This document shows positions 10,387-18,193 of a DNA stretch of 64,000 bases, piece after piece. The position numbers were made by a program, and so were the translations under genes. A model generated the notes under the pieces. The model was not told where the DNA came from, ran no database searches, and saw only the letters and a program-made list of their open reading frames with translations. Location: positions 6,944,001 to 7,008,000 of the forward strand of contig NZ_CP077970.1 in assembly GCF_024758505.1 (NCBI RefSeq). Direction: 5' to 3'. Positions within the stretch are counted from its first letter, which is position 1. Each line of letters starts with the position of its first letter. Origin of the DNA: Bradyrhizobium arachidis (GTDB taxonomy: Bacteria; Pseudomonadota; Alphaproteobacteria; Rhizobiales; Xanthobacteraceae).

Positions 10387-10556
10387 CGCCTGACCGTCTG
10401 AGTACGCTCCGCCGCAAAAAGGCGAGCCAAATCAGCAGCAAAAGGGTGCTTTGGATATCGCGGGGAGGAGGTTCGAAAATCGAGATGGCGGAGGGAGAGA
10501 ACCCGGGGTCAAACCTTCTCCGCCCGAAACGGGTCATATGGCCGATTCCAGGTATT
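10387..10556. repeat. Direct repeat, left copy, with tRNA 3'-like core
   Basis: Matches 30187-30344 in the same orientation. Shared words include CTGAGTACG, AAAAAGGCGAGCCAAATCAG, TTCGAAA, TGGCGGAGGGAGAG, ACCTTCTCCG and CCAGGTA. The core at 10486-10522, read on the minus strand, resembles a tRNA T-arm and acceptor 3' end. The pair encloses about 20 kb of stress cargo and may be old att sites. Confidence 0.5.
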
Positions 10557-10577
10557 CCACCACTCCCTCGGGGCGTC

Positions 10578-10600
10578 AAAAAAGCCCGCCGCGGGCGGGC
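10578..10600 (-). terminator. Intrinsic terminator
   Basis: On the minus strand a GC-rich hairpin (GGCCCGCCCGCGGCGGGC) is followed by six T. It ends the exported low-complexity gene at 10623. Confidence 0.85.
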
Positions 10601-10622
10601 CTTTGATGAAGGCGAAGCTAAC

Positions 10623-11093
10623 CTACTTCTGGTCTTCGTTGCTGGTGCCGGTGCCCGGACTGCCGATCGGCAAGCCATTGGCGGAGTGGCCGACGCCAGC
10701 ATTCCGGTCCGCCTGGGCGGCAGCGGGCGACTTGCCATTCTGCGTTGGAGGCTGAACGTTTGAATTGACGTTAGCGCCGGTCGTGGTGCTGCTCTGCGTG
10801 GAGGACGGGGCAGCTGCTGTGCCGCTCGACGAAGTCCCGTTCGGTGTCGGCGGCTGAACATTCGGATTTGTCGGAGAGAGGTTGGTATGAGCACCCGTGG
10901 AGCTGCCGTGCGTGCCCATGCCGGACGGTGCCGACGAGCCGCCAGTTGCGCTGCTGGACGAGGTCCCGGTGCCCGCTCCGGAGCTGGCCGCTGCGCCAGC
11001 GCCGCTTCCTGCACCACCACCCCCGCCCTGGGCGAACGAAGGTGCGGACATTGCAATGCATGCTAGTGCCACGAGTAAGGGCTTGCGGATCAT
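10623..11093 (-). CDS. Exported low-complexity protein
   Basis: Starting at the ATG at 11093, which has GGGAG at a good distance; a longer frame would need a TTG with no site. The product is about 156 residues: a signal peptide (MIRKPLLVALACIAMSAPSFAQ), a Gly/Ala/Ser/Thr-rich linker, then two NVQPPT(P/Q)NG units and a charged end. It is predicted secreted or periplasmic and largely disordered. Similar exported proteins are at 21318 and 25912. Function unknown. Confidence 0.75.
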   Translation of the reverse strand: MIRKPLLVALACIAMSAPSFAQGGGGGAGSGAGAAASSGAGTGTSSSSATGGSSAPSGMGTHGSSTGAHTNLSPTNPNVQPPTPNGTSSSGTAAAPSSTQSSTTTGANVNSNVQPPTQNGKSPAAAQADRNAGVGHSANGLPIGSPGTGTSNEDQK

Positions 11094-11121
11094 GGGGTTT
11101 CTCCCTGGTTTTGAAGGCAAT

Positions 11122-11448
11122 TCATCGCGCCGGGGGAAGTTCCTGCCGCTTTCGGTTCACGCTTTCAGGAGAGGGGAATGTATCCGGCCGCCTGAGGATC
11201 GGCGACAAGAAGGAGATCGACAAAGCGGTCTGGTGTAAGCCGCGAGGTATCAGGCTAAGAGGGCCTGGGAAAAGCAGAAGGAAAAGCTCGAGGCCGCGCT
11301 GCGCCGACGCGGGATTAGCGTCAGCGTGCCAATCGCCCGGCACGCACCTCGCTTGCTGGCGGCCCCCCATCAGGACGAGGAAGGGGACGGTCCATGCCGC
11401 CGCGACGTTGCCCAGGAGCACCATCGTCAGAACGGCCTGCGAGGACAT
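11122..11448 (-). CDS. Possible small membrane protein overlapping its neighbour
   Basis: The frame starts MSSQAVLTMVLLGNVAAAWTV, a good membrane segment, followed by PFLVLMGGRQQ. The later part (rich in Pro, Leu, Arg) looks less natural. It overlaps the end of the 11427-11777 gene by 22 bp. It may be a real coupled membrane protein with a decayed C-terminus, or noise. Confidence 0.35.
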   Translation of the reverse strand: MSSQAVLTMVLLGNVAAAWTVPFLVLMGGRQQARCVPGDWHADANPASAQRGLELFLLLFPGPLSLIPRGLHQTALSISFLSPILRRPDTFPSPESVNRKRQELPPAR

Positions 11449-11777
11449 CCTGGCGCCTTCCGGAGCGCGGCGGCCCAAGGCCGCCGCAACCGCATCGGTA
11501 TCCCGCCGCCCGGAGGTGGATCGTCGTCCTCGCCATCGAGCTTGCGCAACGCGGCCAGGATGTCAGCGAGCCGGATGGTGCGGCCCATGCCGGGGATGTC
11601 GCGCAGCGCGGGACAGGATTCGACGGCGAACATGTCGGATGCCCATGACGACAGGATGATCCGCTTTTCCGATACCGAGAGCTCGTTGTCGTTCAGGACG
11701 TCCTCTGGGGACGCATAGTGCGCGGCCGGGTGGAAGATGGGATTGAGATTGCCGGTGTTCGTATTGGCATTGGTCAT
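11427..11777 (-). CDS. Conserved hypothetical protein, 116 aa
   Basis: The body ELSVSEKRIILSSWASDMFAVESCPALRDIPG followed by IRLADILAALRKLDGEDDDPPPGGG is of a type common in rhizobial stress loci. It is soluble and probably helical with an acidic linker. It lies downstream of the two hsp20 genes on the same strand, about 80 bp from the first, and may belong to the same heat-shock transcript. No enzyme motif seen. Confidence 0.7.
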   Translation of the reverse strand: MTNANTNTGNLNPIFHPAAHYASPEDVLNDNELSVSEKRIILSSWASDMFAVESCPALRDIPGMGRTIRLADILAALRKLDGEDDDPPPGGGIPMRLRRPWAAALRKAPGCPRRPF

Positions 11778-11859
11778 CGATTGCCTCCCTTTACGCTCCT
11801 TTCCTCGGGACGGATTTCGGTGGGGTCGGGCGGCGGAGACCGCCGCCCGTGATGGTCTC

Positions 11860-12351
11860 CTACTGCGTGTTGATTGCGATACGCTTGACGCCCGCTCGCG
11901 GGTTCACGGACTTCGGGAGCGAGATCGACAGGACGCCGTTTTTGAATGAGGCCTCGGCCTTGTCCTCCTCGACGTCCTGAAGCGCGATCTGCCGCTGGAA
12001 CGAGCCGTAGTGGCGCTCGGTAAAGTATCTGCCTTCGTCCTTGCGCTCGCTCTTCTTCTCGCCGCGGATGGTCAGCACCCCGTTTGCGATTTCGATCTGG
12101 ACGTCCTTTTCCGTCATGCCGGGGAGCTCGGCCGAGATCGTCAGCGCCTCGTCGGTCTCGCTGAGCTCGATCTTGGGCCAGCCGAAGTGCCCTTCCATGA
12201 GCGGCGACAGGCCCGTCCCGCCGAAGCCGCGGAAGACATCGTCGAACAGTCGGTTCATTTCGCGATGAAGCGTCATGAACGGATCGTGGGTGCCGCGCGC
12301 GGGCGCGAGTTCCTGGTTTCTCGACCAGGGAATTAGATCACGAACTGCCAT
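11860..12351 (-). CDS. Small heat-shock protein Hsp20 (alpha-crystallin family)
   Basis: A 163-residue small heat-shock protein with an N-terminal DPFMTLHREMNRLFDDVF segment and a full alpha-crystallin domain (PKIELSETDEALTISAELPGM, then GVLTIRGEKKSERKDEGRYFTERHYGSFQR, then AEASFKNGVLSISLPKS). It resembles the class with RYFTERHYG seen in bradyrhizobial class C proteins. It holds unfolding proteins in the cytoplasm. AAAGGAG lies before the ATG. It is second in an operon with the hsp20 gene at 12435. Confidence 0.95.
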   Translation of the reverse strand: MAVRDLIPWSRNQELAPARGTHDPFMTLHREMNRLFDDVFRGFGGTGLSPLMEGHFGWPKIELSETDEALTISAELPGMTEKDVQIEIANGVLTIRGEKKSERKDEGRYFTERHYGSFQRQIALQDVEEDKAEASFKNGVLSISLPKSVNPRAGVKRIAINTQ

Positions 12352-12434
12352 GGTGGTTCTCCTTTTTTGCCTGCGACACGGAGCGCGGCTGCGCTTGTGC
12401 GCGCCGCGTTCCTTCGTCGGACCTCGACCAGACG

Positions 12435-12896
12435 TCAGGCCGCCTTCTGCTGCTCGATCTGAGAGGCGGGAGAGGCGCCGCTTCCGATCTGGATGCGGCG
12501 CGGCTTCATGGCTTCCGGCACCTCGCGGACGAGATCGATGATCAGCAGTCCGTCGCGGAAAGCCGCCTCCTTCACTTGGACGTAGTCGGCCAGGTTGAAC
12601 ACGCGGCGGAACGGACGCGCGGCGATGCCTTGGTACAGGTACTCGCCGCTCGCCTTCTCGGGCTTCCTGCCCTCGATGGTGAGGGCGTTCTGCTCGGCCG
12701 TCACAGTGATGTCGTCGGCGCCGAAGCCGGCGACAGCGAGCGAGATCCGGTAGTGGTCTTCGCCGGAGCGTTCAATGTTGTACGGGGGATAGTGGTCTTC
12801 ACTCGCCTGGCGCAGCGTGCTGTCGACGAGGTCGGCGAGGTGGTCGAAGCCGATGGTGGAGCGCCACAGGGGCGCGAAGTCAAAGGTGGTCCTCAT
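12435..12896 (-). CDS. Small heat-shock protein Hsp20, IbpA-like
   Basis: Start taken at ATG 12896 because GGAGG precedes it; the frame is open much further upstream but that part is the 5' UTR. The 153-residue protein (MRTTFDFAPLWRSTIGFDHLADLVDS) has an alpha-crystallin domain (YRISLAVAGFGADDITV, LTIEGRK, YLYQGIAARPFRRVFNLADYVQV). It is the class A type typical of ROSE-controlled genes in bradyrhizobia. It is first gene of the hsp20 pair, with an RpoH-like promoter and a thermometer-like leader. Confidence 0.95.
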   Translation of the reverse strand: MRTTFDFAPLWRSTIGFDHLADLVDSTLRQASEDHYPPYNIERSGEDHYRISLAVAGFGADDITVTAEQNALTIEGRKPEKASGEYLYQGIAARPFRRVFNLADYVQVKEAAFRDGLLIIDLVREVPEAMKPRRIQIGSGASPASQIEQQKAA

Positions 12897-13018
12897 AGCC
12901 AAGTCCTCCAAAGAGCAAGATGGATACAAGGAGCGCAAGGCAGGGTCAGAGCGGGTCTGAAACCCGGCCCGGCGCCCGCGCCGGACCCGTGAAAGCGCCC
13001 GGCACACCGCTCTCGCGG
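12897..13018 (-). promoter_or_regulatory. ROSE-like RNA thermometer leader
   Basis: A 5' leader of about 120 nt. Its 3' end reads CTTGCTCTTTGGAGGACT just before the ATG, so TTGCTC can pair with the GGAGGA Shine-Dalgarno sequence, the hallmark of the ROSE family found before small heat-shock genes in bradyrhizobia. Upstream are GC-rich self-complementary stretches. At normal temperature the ribosome site would be hidden; heat would open it. Confidence 0.7.
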
Positions 13019-13026
13019 CGAAAAAT

Positions 13027-13055
13027 AAATTAGAAAAACGAGAAGTGGTTTCAAG
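13027..13055 (-). promoter_or_regulatory. RpoH-type promoter for the hsp20 operon
   Basis: Minus strand CTTGAAA, then CTAATTT 18 bases after CTTG. It is a fair match to the alphaproteobacterial RpoH consensus and lies at the right distance to make the thermometer leader. Confidence 0.6.
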
Positions 13056-13155
13056 AGGTCGGCCAAAAAAAATTGCAGCGTGGTGGCACCGAGCCTTCCC
13101 TAAGGGCCGGAGGCAATGAGGGCCTTGACAGCCACTCGCCGCCGGATATTTTTGC

Positions 13156-13184
13156 ATCGGGAATTTGTCTTTCCCGATTTTCTT
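13156..13184 (+). terminator. Hairpin with T-rich tail upstream of 13226
   Basis: ATCGGGAA, short loop, TTCCCGAT followed by TTTCTT. It could end a transcript or act as an attenuator before the small gene pair. Confidence 0.4.
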
Positions 13185-13225
13185 AACACCGAAAAGGACT
13201 GTGAAGACCGTCAGGAGTGACGACG

Positions 13226-13450
13226 ATGCTCGACGAAGATCTGGCCCGCATTCGTGCGCACCGCAACAACATCGACCGCTATCGACGGCTGCTTCGGACG
13301 AGGCTGTCGGAACTGGAACGTCAATTTATCGAAAGACGCCTCGCCGAGGAGCAGACCGCGCTGGATGCCCTGGTCGCCGACACCTTCCCCGTCGCTTTCA
13401 CGCTACCGAAAGGCCAGTCGGATTCCGCAACGATAGGGGCCGAGCGATGA
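13226..13450 (+). CDS. Small conserved helical protein, 74 aa
   Basis: Start chosen at ATG 13226 with CAGGAG eight bases upstream; a GTG nine bases earlier is also possible. The protein (MLDEDLARIRAHRNNIDRYRRLL, then LSELERQFIERRLAEEQ) is charged and helical. Its stop overlaps the next ATG by 4 bp. The second gene encodes a related protein, so the two may have arisen by duplication. Function unknown. Confidence 0.7.
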   Translation: MLDEDLARIRAHRNNIDRYRRLLRTRLSELERQFIERRLAEEQTALDALVADTFPVAFTLPKGQSDSATIGAER

Positions 13451-13626
13451 GCGACGTCCGCGACCTCCTCATCCGCTGCAGCGAAAAGGTCATCGGACAC
13501 TATCGCCTGCTGCTGGTGGGCGCCAAAACCGAGAGCGAACGCCAGCTTTACCAAAGCCGGATCGAGCGGGAGCAGCGGCTACTGGGCGAACTCCAAGGCA
13601 GCTTGCCGGACCGGTTCGCGGCGTAA
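13447..13626 (+). CDS. Small conserved helical protein, 59 aa
   Basis: Begins MSDVRDLLIRCSEKVIGHYRLLL and continues ESERQLYQSRIEREQRLLGELQ. It has the same H-Y-R-x-L-L then E-R-Q plan as the gene before it, to which it is joined by an ATGA overlap. Helical, soluble, function unknown. Confidence 0.68.
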   Translation: MSDVRDLLIRCSEKVIGHYRLLLVGAKTESERQLYQSRIEREQRLLGELQGSLPDRFAA

Positions 13627-14015
13627 GTGAGATCATCTTTGTGCGGGTGTCGGACGGCGTTCCGCTCTCGTTCGAGGCCTAATGCTGACGGCCACTTAAT
13701 GCGATCGAGCGACAAGAGCGCTCGCATTTTCGATCGCGTGACGCTACGATAAGTCTGTACTTAAGCGCCAATAGCCGAGAGACGACGTGGATGGGCCGAT
13801 GAAATCCAGAACTCGTTCGTCCGCCGCTGTTCATCGGTTCTCGCTATCCCCTGTAAGGTTGGCTGATGGTGCTGCTCCCATCGTGGTCGGGCAGCCACAT
13901 CGCCACTAGCTGCATTCGACGAGGCATCGTGGAGGCCTCGGGCTCTGCGTCACGATACCCGGCTTTCCGCCATGAGCGTGGACTGACGGCACAGCACCAG
14001 AAAGCCACTCGAATG
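13627..14015. other. Intergenic, no gene seen
   Basis: About 390 bp between the convergent small-gene pair and the 14016 gene. No convincing frame, repeat or RNA gene was recognised. Confidence 0.5.
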
Positions 14016-14714
14016 TTATGGAGCCCGAGTTGCCTGGCGAGCCGCATCCATGGCGTCGAGACCAGCTTGCTTTGCGCGATCCAAGGCCTCCTCGCCTAGA
14101 TCACCTAGTTCGGCCTTTAGAGTGTCCGAGGCCTCACGTAGACTCTGGGTAACGGCCTCAGTTCGCGTTCCGAGATCCGCCTTTACCTGATCGCTGAATT
14201 GCCCCATCAGGTCGTCTTCGAGATGCGACCTGCGAAATACACCCGCAACGGCCGCGCCTATCGCCAAACCGACGACGCCAATCAAAAGAGGTTGCCGTTC
14301 TAACGCGTCGGCGAGCGACGACTGCGCCTTCTCGAAGGATTGCTTCCCAGGGAGAGCGTCCCGTGCAGATGAGATACCCTCGTCGAGCCGTTCTTTCGCC
14401 TTGCCAGCCGCCTCTGACATCGCGTCGGACGCTCGCGTGCCCGCCCTCCGAACGGCCGCTCCCACGTCGAAAGACACTTCATCCTCGTTCATGTCGGGAG
14501 CCGTTGGAGGCGAGCGCTCAAATATGGTTCCGGCCGATTGCACGGCATCTACGACTGGGGTCGCTGCGGCCGTCGCTGATCTTGCCGCTCTTTTGACACC
14601 CTCGTTGCCGGCCAGCAGCCAAAGAGCACCACCGCCGACCAGTATCGCGGCCAGCGGATTTTCCTTTGCGGATTCCATCAGACTGTCGACAAAGCCAGTC
14701 TTCGTGTTGCTCAT
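14016..14714 (-). CDS. Helical membrane-associated protein, last gene of the envelope-stress operon
   Basis: 232 residues. Two hydrophobic segments (AAILVGGGALWLLAG near residue 22 and PLLIGVVGLAIGAAVAGVF near 143) are separated and followed by long Ala/Glu/Lys-rich amphipathic helices (SDAMSEAAGKAKERLDEG, LGDLGEEALDRAKQAGLDAM). The plan resembles DUF883/ElaB-like or LEA-like membrane-tethered proteins. It overlaps the holin-like gene by 4 bp. Probably supports the inner membrane under stress. Confidence 0.65.
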   Translation of the reverse strand: MSNTKTGFVDSLMESAKENPLAAILVGGGALWLLAGNEGVKRAARSATAAATPVVDAVQSAGTIFERSPPTAPDMNEDEVSFDVGAAVRRAGTRASDAMSEAAGKAKERLDEGISSARDALPGKQSFEKAQSSLADALERQPLLIGVVGLAIGAAVAGVFRRSHLEDDLMGQFSDQVKADLGTRTEAVTQSLREASDTLKAELGDLGEEALDRAKQAGLDAMDAARQATRAP

Positions 14715-15142
14715 CGCACCATTCCCTTCACAGTATCCCTGTCTTTTTCGAATTGTCGTATGGTCTCATGTGGGGCTAGCTTCCGTGCGTCGAGCCGATT
14801 GATACCAATCGCAAACAACAGGCCGGCGATGACGGCCGCTAAGATGGCGGACGTCAGGTGCGAGACGGGCTGCGACCAGCCGGCCGACACCAACGTGGAC
14901 GATAGGGCGAGGAGCAACATCACGAGCGCGGGGACGACCAGAATAGCTCCACCCGCGATCAGCCCGAATGCGACGCCCATGATCTGCGCCTTCTCGCTCA
15001 ACTCGGCCTTGGCGAGATCGATCTCGTTCTGAAGCAACTTGGAGAATTGCGACAGTGCGTCACCGAAGAGCTTCGATGAGGACCGAAGGTCCTGTTGAGT
15101 GGTCTTTATATCGTCCTGGATGCTCATGTCGGCTCGCTGCAT
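14711..15142 (-). CDS. Phage-holin-superfamily III-like membrane protein
   Basis: 143 residues (or 138 if started at MSIQDD). An amphipathic head (LFGDALSQFSKLLQNEIDLAKAELSEKA) is followed by two membrane segments near residues 55-80 and 98-115, then a short charged tail. This is the plan of the Phage_holin_3_6 family (DUF1469), widely found in non-phage settings. It lies in the middle of a four-gene operon of helical membrane proteins. Confidence 0.8.
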   Translation of the reverse strand: MQRADMSIQDDIKTTQQDLRSSSKLFGDALSQFSKLLQNEIDLAKAELSEKAQIMGVAFGLIAGGAILVVPALVMLLLALSSTLVSAGWSQPVSHLTSAILAAVIAGLLFAIGINRLDARKLAPHETIRQFEKDRDTVKGMVR

Positions 15143-15165
15143 TTATTGAGAAGGCCTGCCTGGTT

Positions 15166-15795
15166 TCACTCCGTGAAACTTGGCGATGCTTCGGTCGATT
15201 GCCGCTCTCGAGATGCTGATGGCCCGCCGGCCCCAGCCTCCGTCTCGCCTGACCCGTGCTCGCCTGTCCTTCGTTTGGAGGATGAAGCGCCGCCCTCGGT
15301 CGCTCTTAAGAATCGAACTGCCGCGAAGCCGGCTAGAACAGAAAGCCCGAGAAACGCCGCAGGTTGCCGCTTCGCGAAATCTGTCGCGTTATCGACGAGG
15401 TCGCGGAAGTTGCCGTCGCGGATTTTCTCCCCCGCCCCTTGGACGTAATCGGCGGCCGAATTGATGCCTTTGGTTGCGAAGGGTGCGTCGATTTCAAAAG
15501 CACGCGCGGCCTCTCTGATGTCATCCGAGAAGCGCTGAATGAAGTCCGCACCGGAGTATTGTTTCTGTTGAGCTTGGTCCTGAACTTGGTCTAGAGCGCC
15601 GGATGCTACACCCTTTGCGGCATCCGCAGCTTCTTTGGCCTTGTCCCGCGCTGTATCGACCGAGGCTCGTAGTGCCTCTTCGGCGCGATGCCTCATTTCA
15701 GCTCCAGCCCCGCCAACCTGGCTCTTGAGCTTTTCCGCAAGAGAGGCGTCTTGATCTTGGGACGGATGCTTTTCAGATGGATTCAGATCGCTCAT
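15166..15795 (-). CDS. Helical stress-type protein with a membrane segment
   Basis: Start at ATG 15795 with GAGG upstream; a GTG immediately before it is less likely. About 209 residues. An Ala/Lys/Glu-rich helix (DTARDKAKEAADAAKGVASGAL) is followed by a conserved block (YVQGAGEKIRDGNFRDLV, then ATDFAKRQPAAFLGLSVLAGFAAVRFL) where the last part is one membrane span. The tail is disordered. It resembles proteins named nutrient-deprivation-induced in rhizobia. Confidence 0.7.
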   Translation of the reverse strand: MSDLNPSEKHPSQDQDASLAEKLKSQVGGAGAEMRHRAEEALRASVDTARDKAKEAADAAKGVASGALDQVQDQAQQKQYSGADFIQRFSDDIREAARAFEIDAPFATKGINSAADYVQGAGEKIRDGNFRDLVDNATDFAKRQPAAFLGLSVLAGFAAVRFLRATEGGASSSKRRTGEHGSGETEAGAGGPSASRERQSTEASPSFTE

Positions 15796-15802
15796 CACAG
15801 CC

Positions 15803-16795
15803 TCACTTCTGGTCTTTCGTCGGATTGAATGCTGCCGCCACGATGTCGTCGGCAGCCTCTTTCAGCCTGTCGGCGAGCCCTTCAGTCATTCGGCTGGCGT
15901 GCTTGCCGAGATCCGCGCCGCTTACGCTCTTGGCCGCGGCGTCGGCTGCGGAAATGACAGCTTCCTTGGCGGTTTCAACGCCTGTCTCCGTCGCCTCACT
16001 GGCCGCTTCCCTCACGCGATCACTCGCTTGTCCCATGACCTTGGATTCGGCCCGCGTGGCTGGCAGAGCCGCGGCCAAGACCGCTCCGATTGCGATGCCC
16101 AGCCCTCCAATCAGAGCAGCGTTGTCACTAACAACCTGCTTGGCCTTGCGTGTCGCCTGTTCGCTGGCCCCCGCTGCGGATTCCCTCGCGGTCGTGGCTG
16201 CTTCGGCTATCTTGTCCTGAGCAGAATCAGCGCCGCCTGAGAGCTTGCCCGTTACGGTGTCGAACGCTTGCTGGGCTTTTCCCTTGAGAGCGCCGGCAGC
16301 ATCCCGCGCGGCGCTCGTCGCCTCAGCGGTCCTGCTTTCAACCGAAGACAGGACGTCACTTGCTTGGTCCCGCAAGCCCCGCGCGCGCTCCGCCACGCCT
16401 TCCAGCGAGGCATCTGCGTTTTCTCTGATGGGAGACGTCGCATCCTGGATGCCGGTTCGAACCGTTCTTGACGTCAGTGCAAGGCCTGCACCGATCATAA
16501 GAAGTGGTAGGGGGGCACCACGCATCAGCCGCATCAAAGGGACCGCCACGGCGGCGCCCGCGGCTACTGCCTGCAGAGGATTCTCCAGTACTCGTTCCTT
16601 GAGGGAATCGATCCAACTTTGGGTCTTATGGCTGACGTATTCCGAGACCTCCGACTTGATATGTTCAGGTGATACCTTGTGACGGATGTCCTCGGCGGTA
16701 CCCGCTAATTGTTCTCTGAGCTGGTCGACCGTCGCCGCCAGCTGCGCGCGGCTGCGCTCTGACTCGCGCCTCAGCTCCTCCACAGATTGTGTCAT
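15803..16795 (-). CDS. DUF3618-type helical membrane protein, first gene of operon
   Basis: 330 residues. The N-terminus MTQSVEELRRESERSRAQLA continues into a DUF3618-like start (TVDQLREQLAGTAEDIRHK). Hydrophobic spans lie near residues 78-125 (ENPLQAVAAGAAVAVPLM; LLMIGAGLALTS) and 235-250. The rest is Ala/Ser/Lys/Glu-rich with repeated helical units like those of LEA or apolipoprotein folds. An EcfG-like promoter sits 38 bp upstream. Confidence 0.75.
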   Translation of the reverse strand: MTQSVEELRRESERSRAQLAATVDQLREQLAGTAEDIRHKVSPEHIKSEVSEYVSHKTQSWIDSLKERVLENPLQAVAAGAAVAVPLMRLMRGAPLPLLMIGAGLALTSRTVRTGIQDATSPIRENADASLEGVAERARGLRDQASDVLSSVESRTAEATSAARDAAGALKGKAQQAFDTVTGKLSGGADSAQDKIAEAATTARESAAGASEQATRKAKQVVSDNAALIGGLGIAIGAVLAAALPATRAESKVMGQASDRVREAASEATETGVETAKEAVISAADAAAKSVSGADLGKHASRMTEGLADRLKEAADDIVAAAFNPTKDQK

Positions 16796-16832
16796 CGTTT
16801 CCTCTTGGACATTCTTATGATGTTTCGAGGCG

Positions 16833-16857
16833 AACCCACGGCGAATTGAATGGTTCC
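16833..16857 (-). promoter_or_regulatory. EcfG-type general stress promoter
   Basis: Minus strand GGAAC, 16 bases, GGTT. This fits the alphaproteobacterial general-stress sigma factor consensus GGAAC-N16/17-CGTT closely. It precedes the four-gene operon at 14016-16795. Confidence 0.6.
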
Positions 16858-17108
16858 TACCCTCGATGGAGCCGCGCGAGGCAGCTAGTGCGGCCTACCG
16901 CCACAGCTCGAACGCGACGCCCATCCGCGCCACGAAATTAAGTACAAAAGTGTACTCTTGGCGCTCGAACGAGAGCGAATGTCGACCTAACAATTGTTGG
17001 GGACGGAGTTCAGGCGAAGCAAAGAATTTCGCCGTCCGGGATCGAGGCGCAACCACAACCCAATCTGTGCCGAGGTCTTGGTCTTCATCCTTCGACGGAT
17101 GTTACGAC

Positions 17109-17276
17109 ATGCAATGCGTCGCCGCATCAAACACAAAGACATTTCACGAGTGCCTTGTTGAAGAAGCCCAGTGCTTCAAAGACGCCGCAGCGAAGCGACC
17201 GTCAGGCACAGCTAGAGAGCTGCTCGTTCGAAGAGCTCAACAAGCTGAATGCGCTTCGAGGATGATGACTGGCTAG
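17109..17276 (+). pseudogene. Remnant of a small rhizobial protein
   Basis: The frame reads CLVEEAQCFKDAAAKRPSGTARELLVRRAQQAE, close in plan to small bradyrhizobial proteins of the form EKAARYRELAA...ARELLLRRAQQAE. The N-terminus looks replaced. It may be a decayed or altered copy; 16858-17108 and 17277-17556 show no gene. Confidence 0.4.
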
Positions 17277-17556
17277 GGGTGCCTGCTCGGCGTTCGAGAG
17301 AGCGAGTGCATCGGAAGTCGTAGGTCTCCACAGGAACGTTCCTAGATCATTCGGTTTACTTGTCGTAATGCGACGACGCCGTCAAACGCAGCGGGCGCAC
17401 CGTTGCGAGCGCTTCGGCAAACAGGATGGTGCAGAACTCTGAGTGTAAGCGAGCCTAACTCTGCACAAGCAGAAACTGACATCGACCTTCGCCCGGATTC
17501 GCAGATGGAAAATTATGGAAGAATTCGGCCAATGGCCGAGTTGCTGCCAATCCACC

Positions 17557-17835
17557 TCAGACGAGCTTCTCGGGACTCTCCGACGATCTCTTGCGCTTGT
17601 CGCGCTGGCGCAAGAAGCTAACCCCCACCTCGTTGCCATTGACCACCTCGAGCTGGCAGCGACGGTAGGCAAGCCCCGCGGACGACAGCAGCAAGAAGAA
17701 CTCGTTCAAGGCAAGCCCCTGAATGGAGTCCTCAACCGAGATCCGATACGGCTTTGACCACACAGGCCCGACGCCATGTGCCATCGATCGCCATCATATG
17801 CGCCGGGATGGCATGCTCAAAGACAACGCTCGGCG
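17557..17835 (-). pseudogene. Frameshifted PilZ-domain protein
   Basis: The N-terminal half (FEHAIPAHMMAIDGTWRRAC, then SDLG) is read in one frame and meets a TGA. The C-terminal half (VEDSIQGLALNEFFLLLSS, then GLAYRRCQLEVVNGNEVGV) continues in another. A small deletion has removed the residues between. The intact relative at 51796 shows the same order. PilZ domains bind cyclic di-GMP; the RxxxR motif region is also missing here, so this copy is probably dead. Confidence 0.7.
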
Positions 17836-17867
17836 TTGCCTGGGGTTGTCCGCTCGCATGTCAGCGC

Positions 17868-18059
17868 TCAGGCGTCCAAACCTGCAATGCGTTGACCGGT
17901 CGGCGCTTGGCGCTTCGGAGGTGACGACCCCAGCCCGGCGATTTTGCGCTCATACGTCTTTGCAAGGTCGAGAAGCCGACGCTTGATAAATGGATCAGCA
18001 GCGGCGGCCAACGTGCGAATAACTTGCAGGCGCCCCTCCAAGAACTGATCATGTGTCAT
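17868..18059 (-). CDS. Small conserved protein, 63 aa
   Basis: Start at ATG 18059 with AGAGGGGG upstream. The protein (MTHDQFLEGRLQVIRTLAAA, then DPFIKRRLLDLAKTYERKI) is a helical, charged protein of a type common in bradyrhizobia. No known function. It is divergent from the 18252 gene across a region with a stress-type promoter. Confidence 0.6.
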   Translation of the reverse strand: MTHDQFLEGRLQVIRTLAAAADPFIKRRLLDLAKTYERKIAGLGSSPPKRQAPTGQRIAGLDA

Positions 18060-18193
18060 TTCAAGCCCCCTCTTTTGCGCTTTTGCAGAAGACTGCCAGA
18101 TTTTCCCGAAACTGCAACTAACCTTTGTTAGGCGCGCGCGTCGGTTCCAAACTGGAGCAACGCCCATAGCAGTGCAACCCGCCCCGCCGCTTT

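Noticed and set aside
10486..10522. A working tRNA gene
   Set aside because: Only the 3' third is tRNA-like and the T-stem does not pair; no D-arm or anticodon arm is found.
10183..10763. Plus-strand frames of 72 and 181 residues over 10183-10763
   Set aside because: They lie across the tRNA-like repeats and antisense to the exported protein; no domain and unnatural composition.
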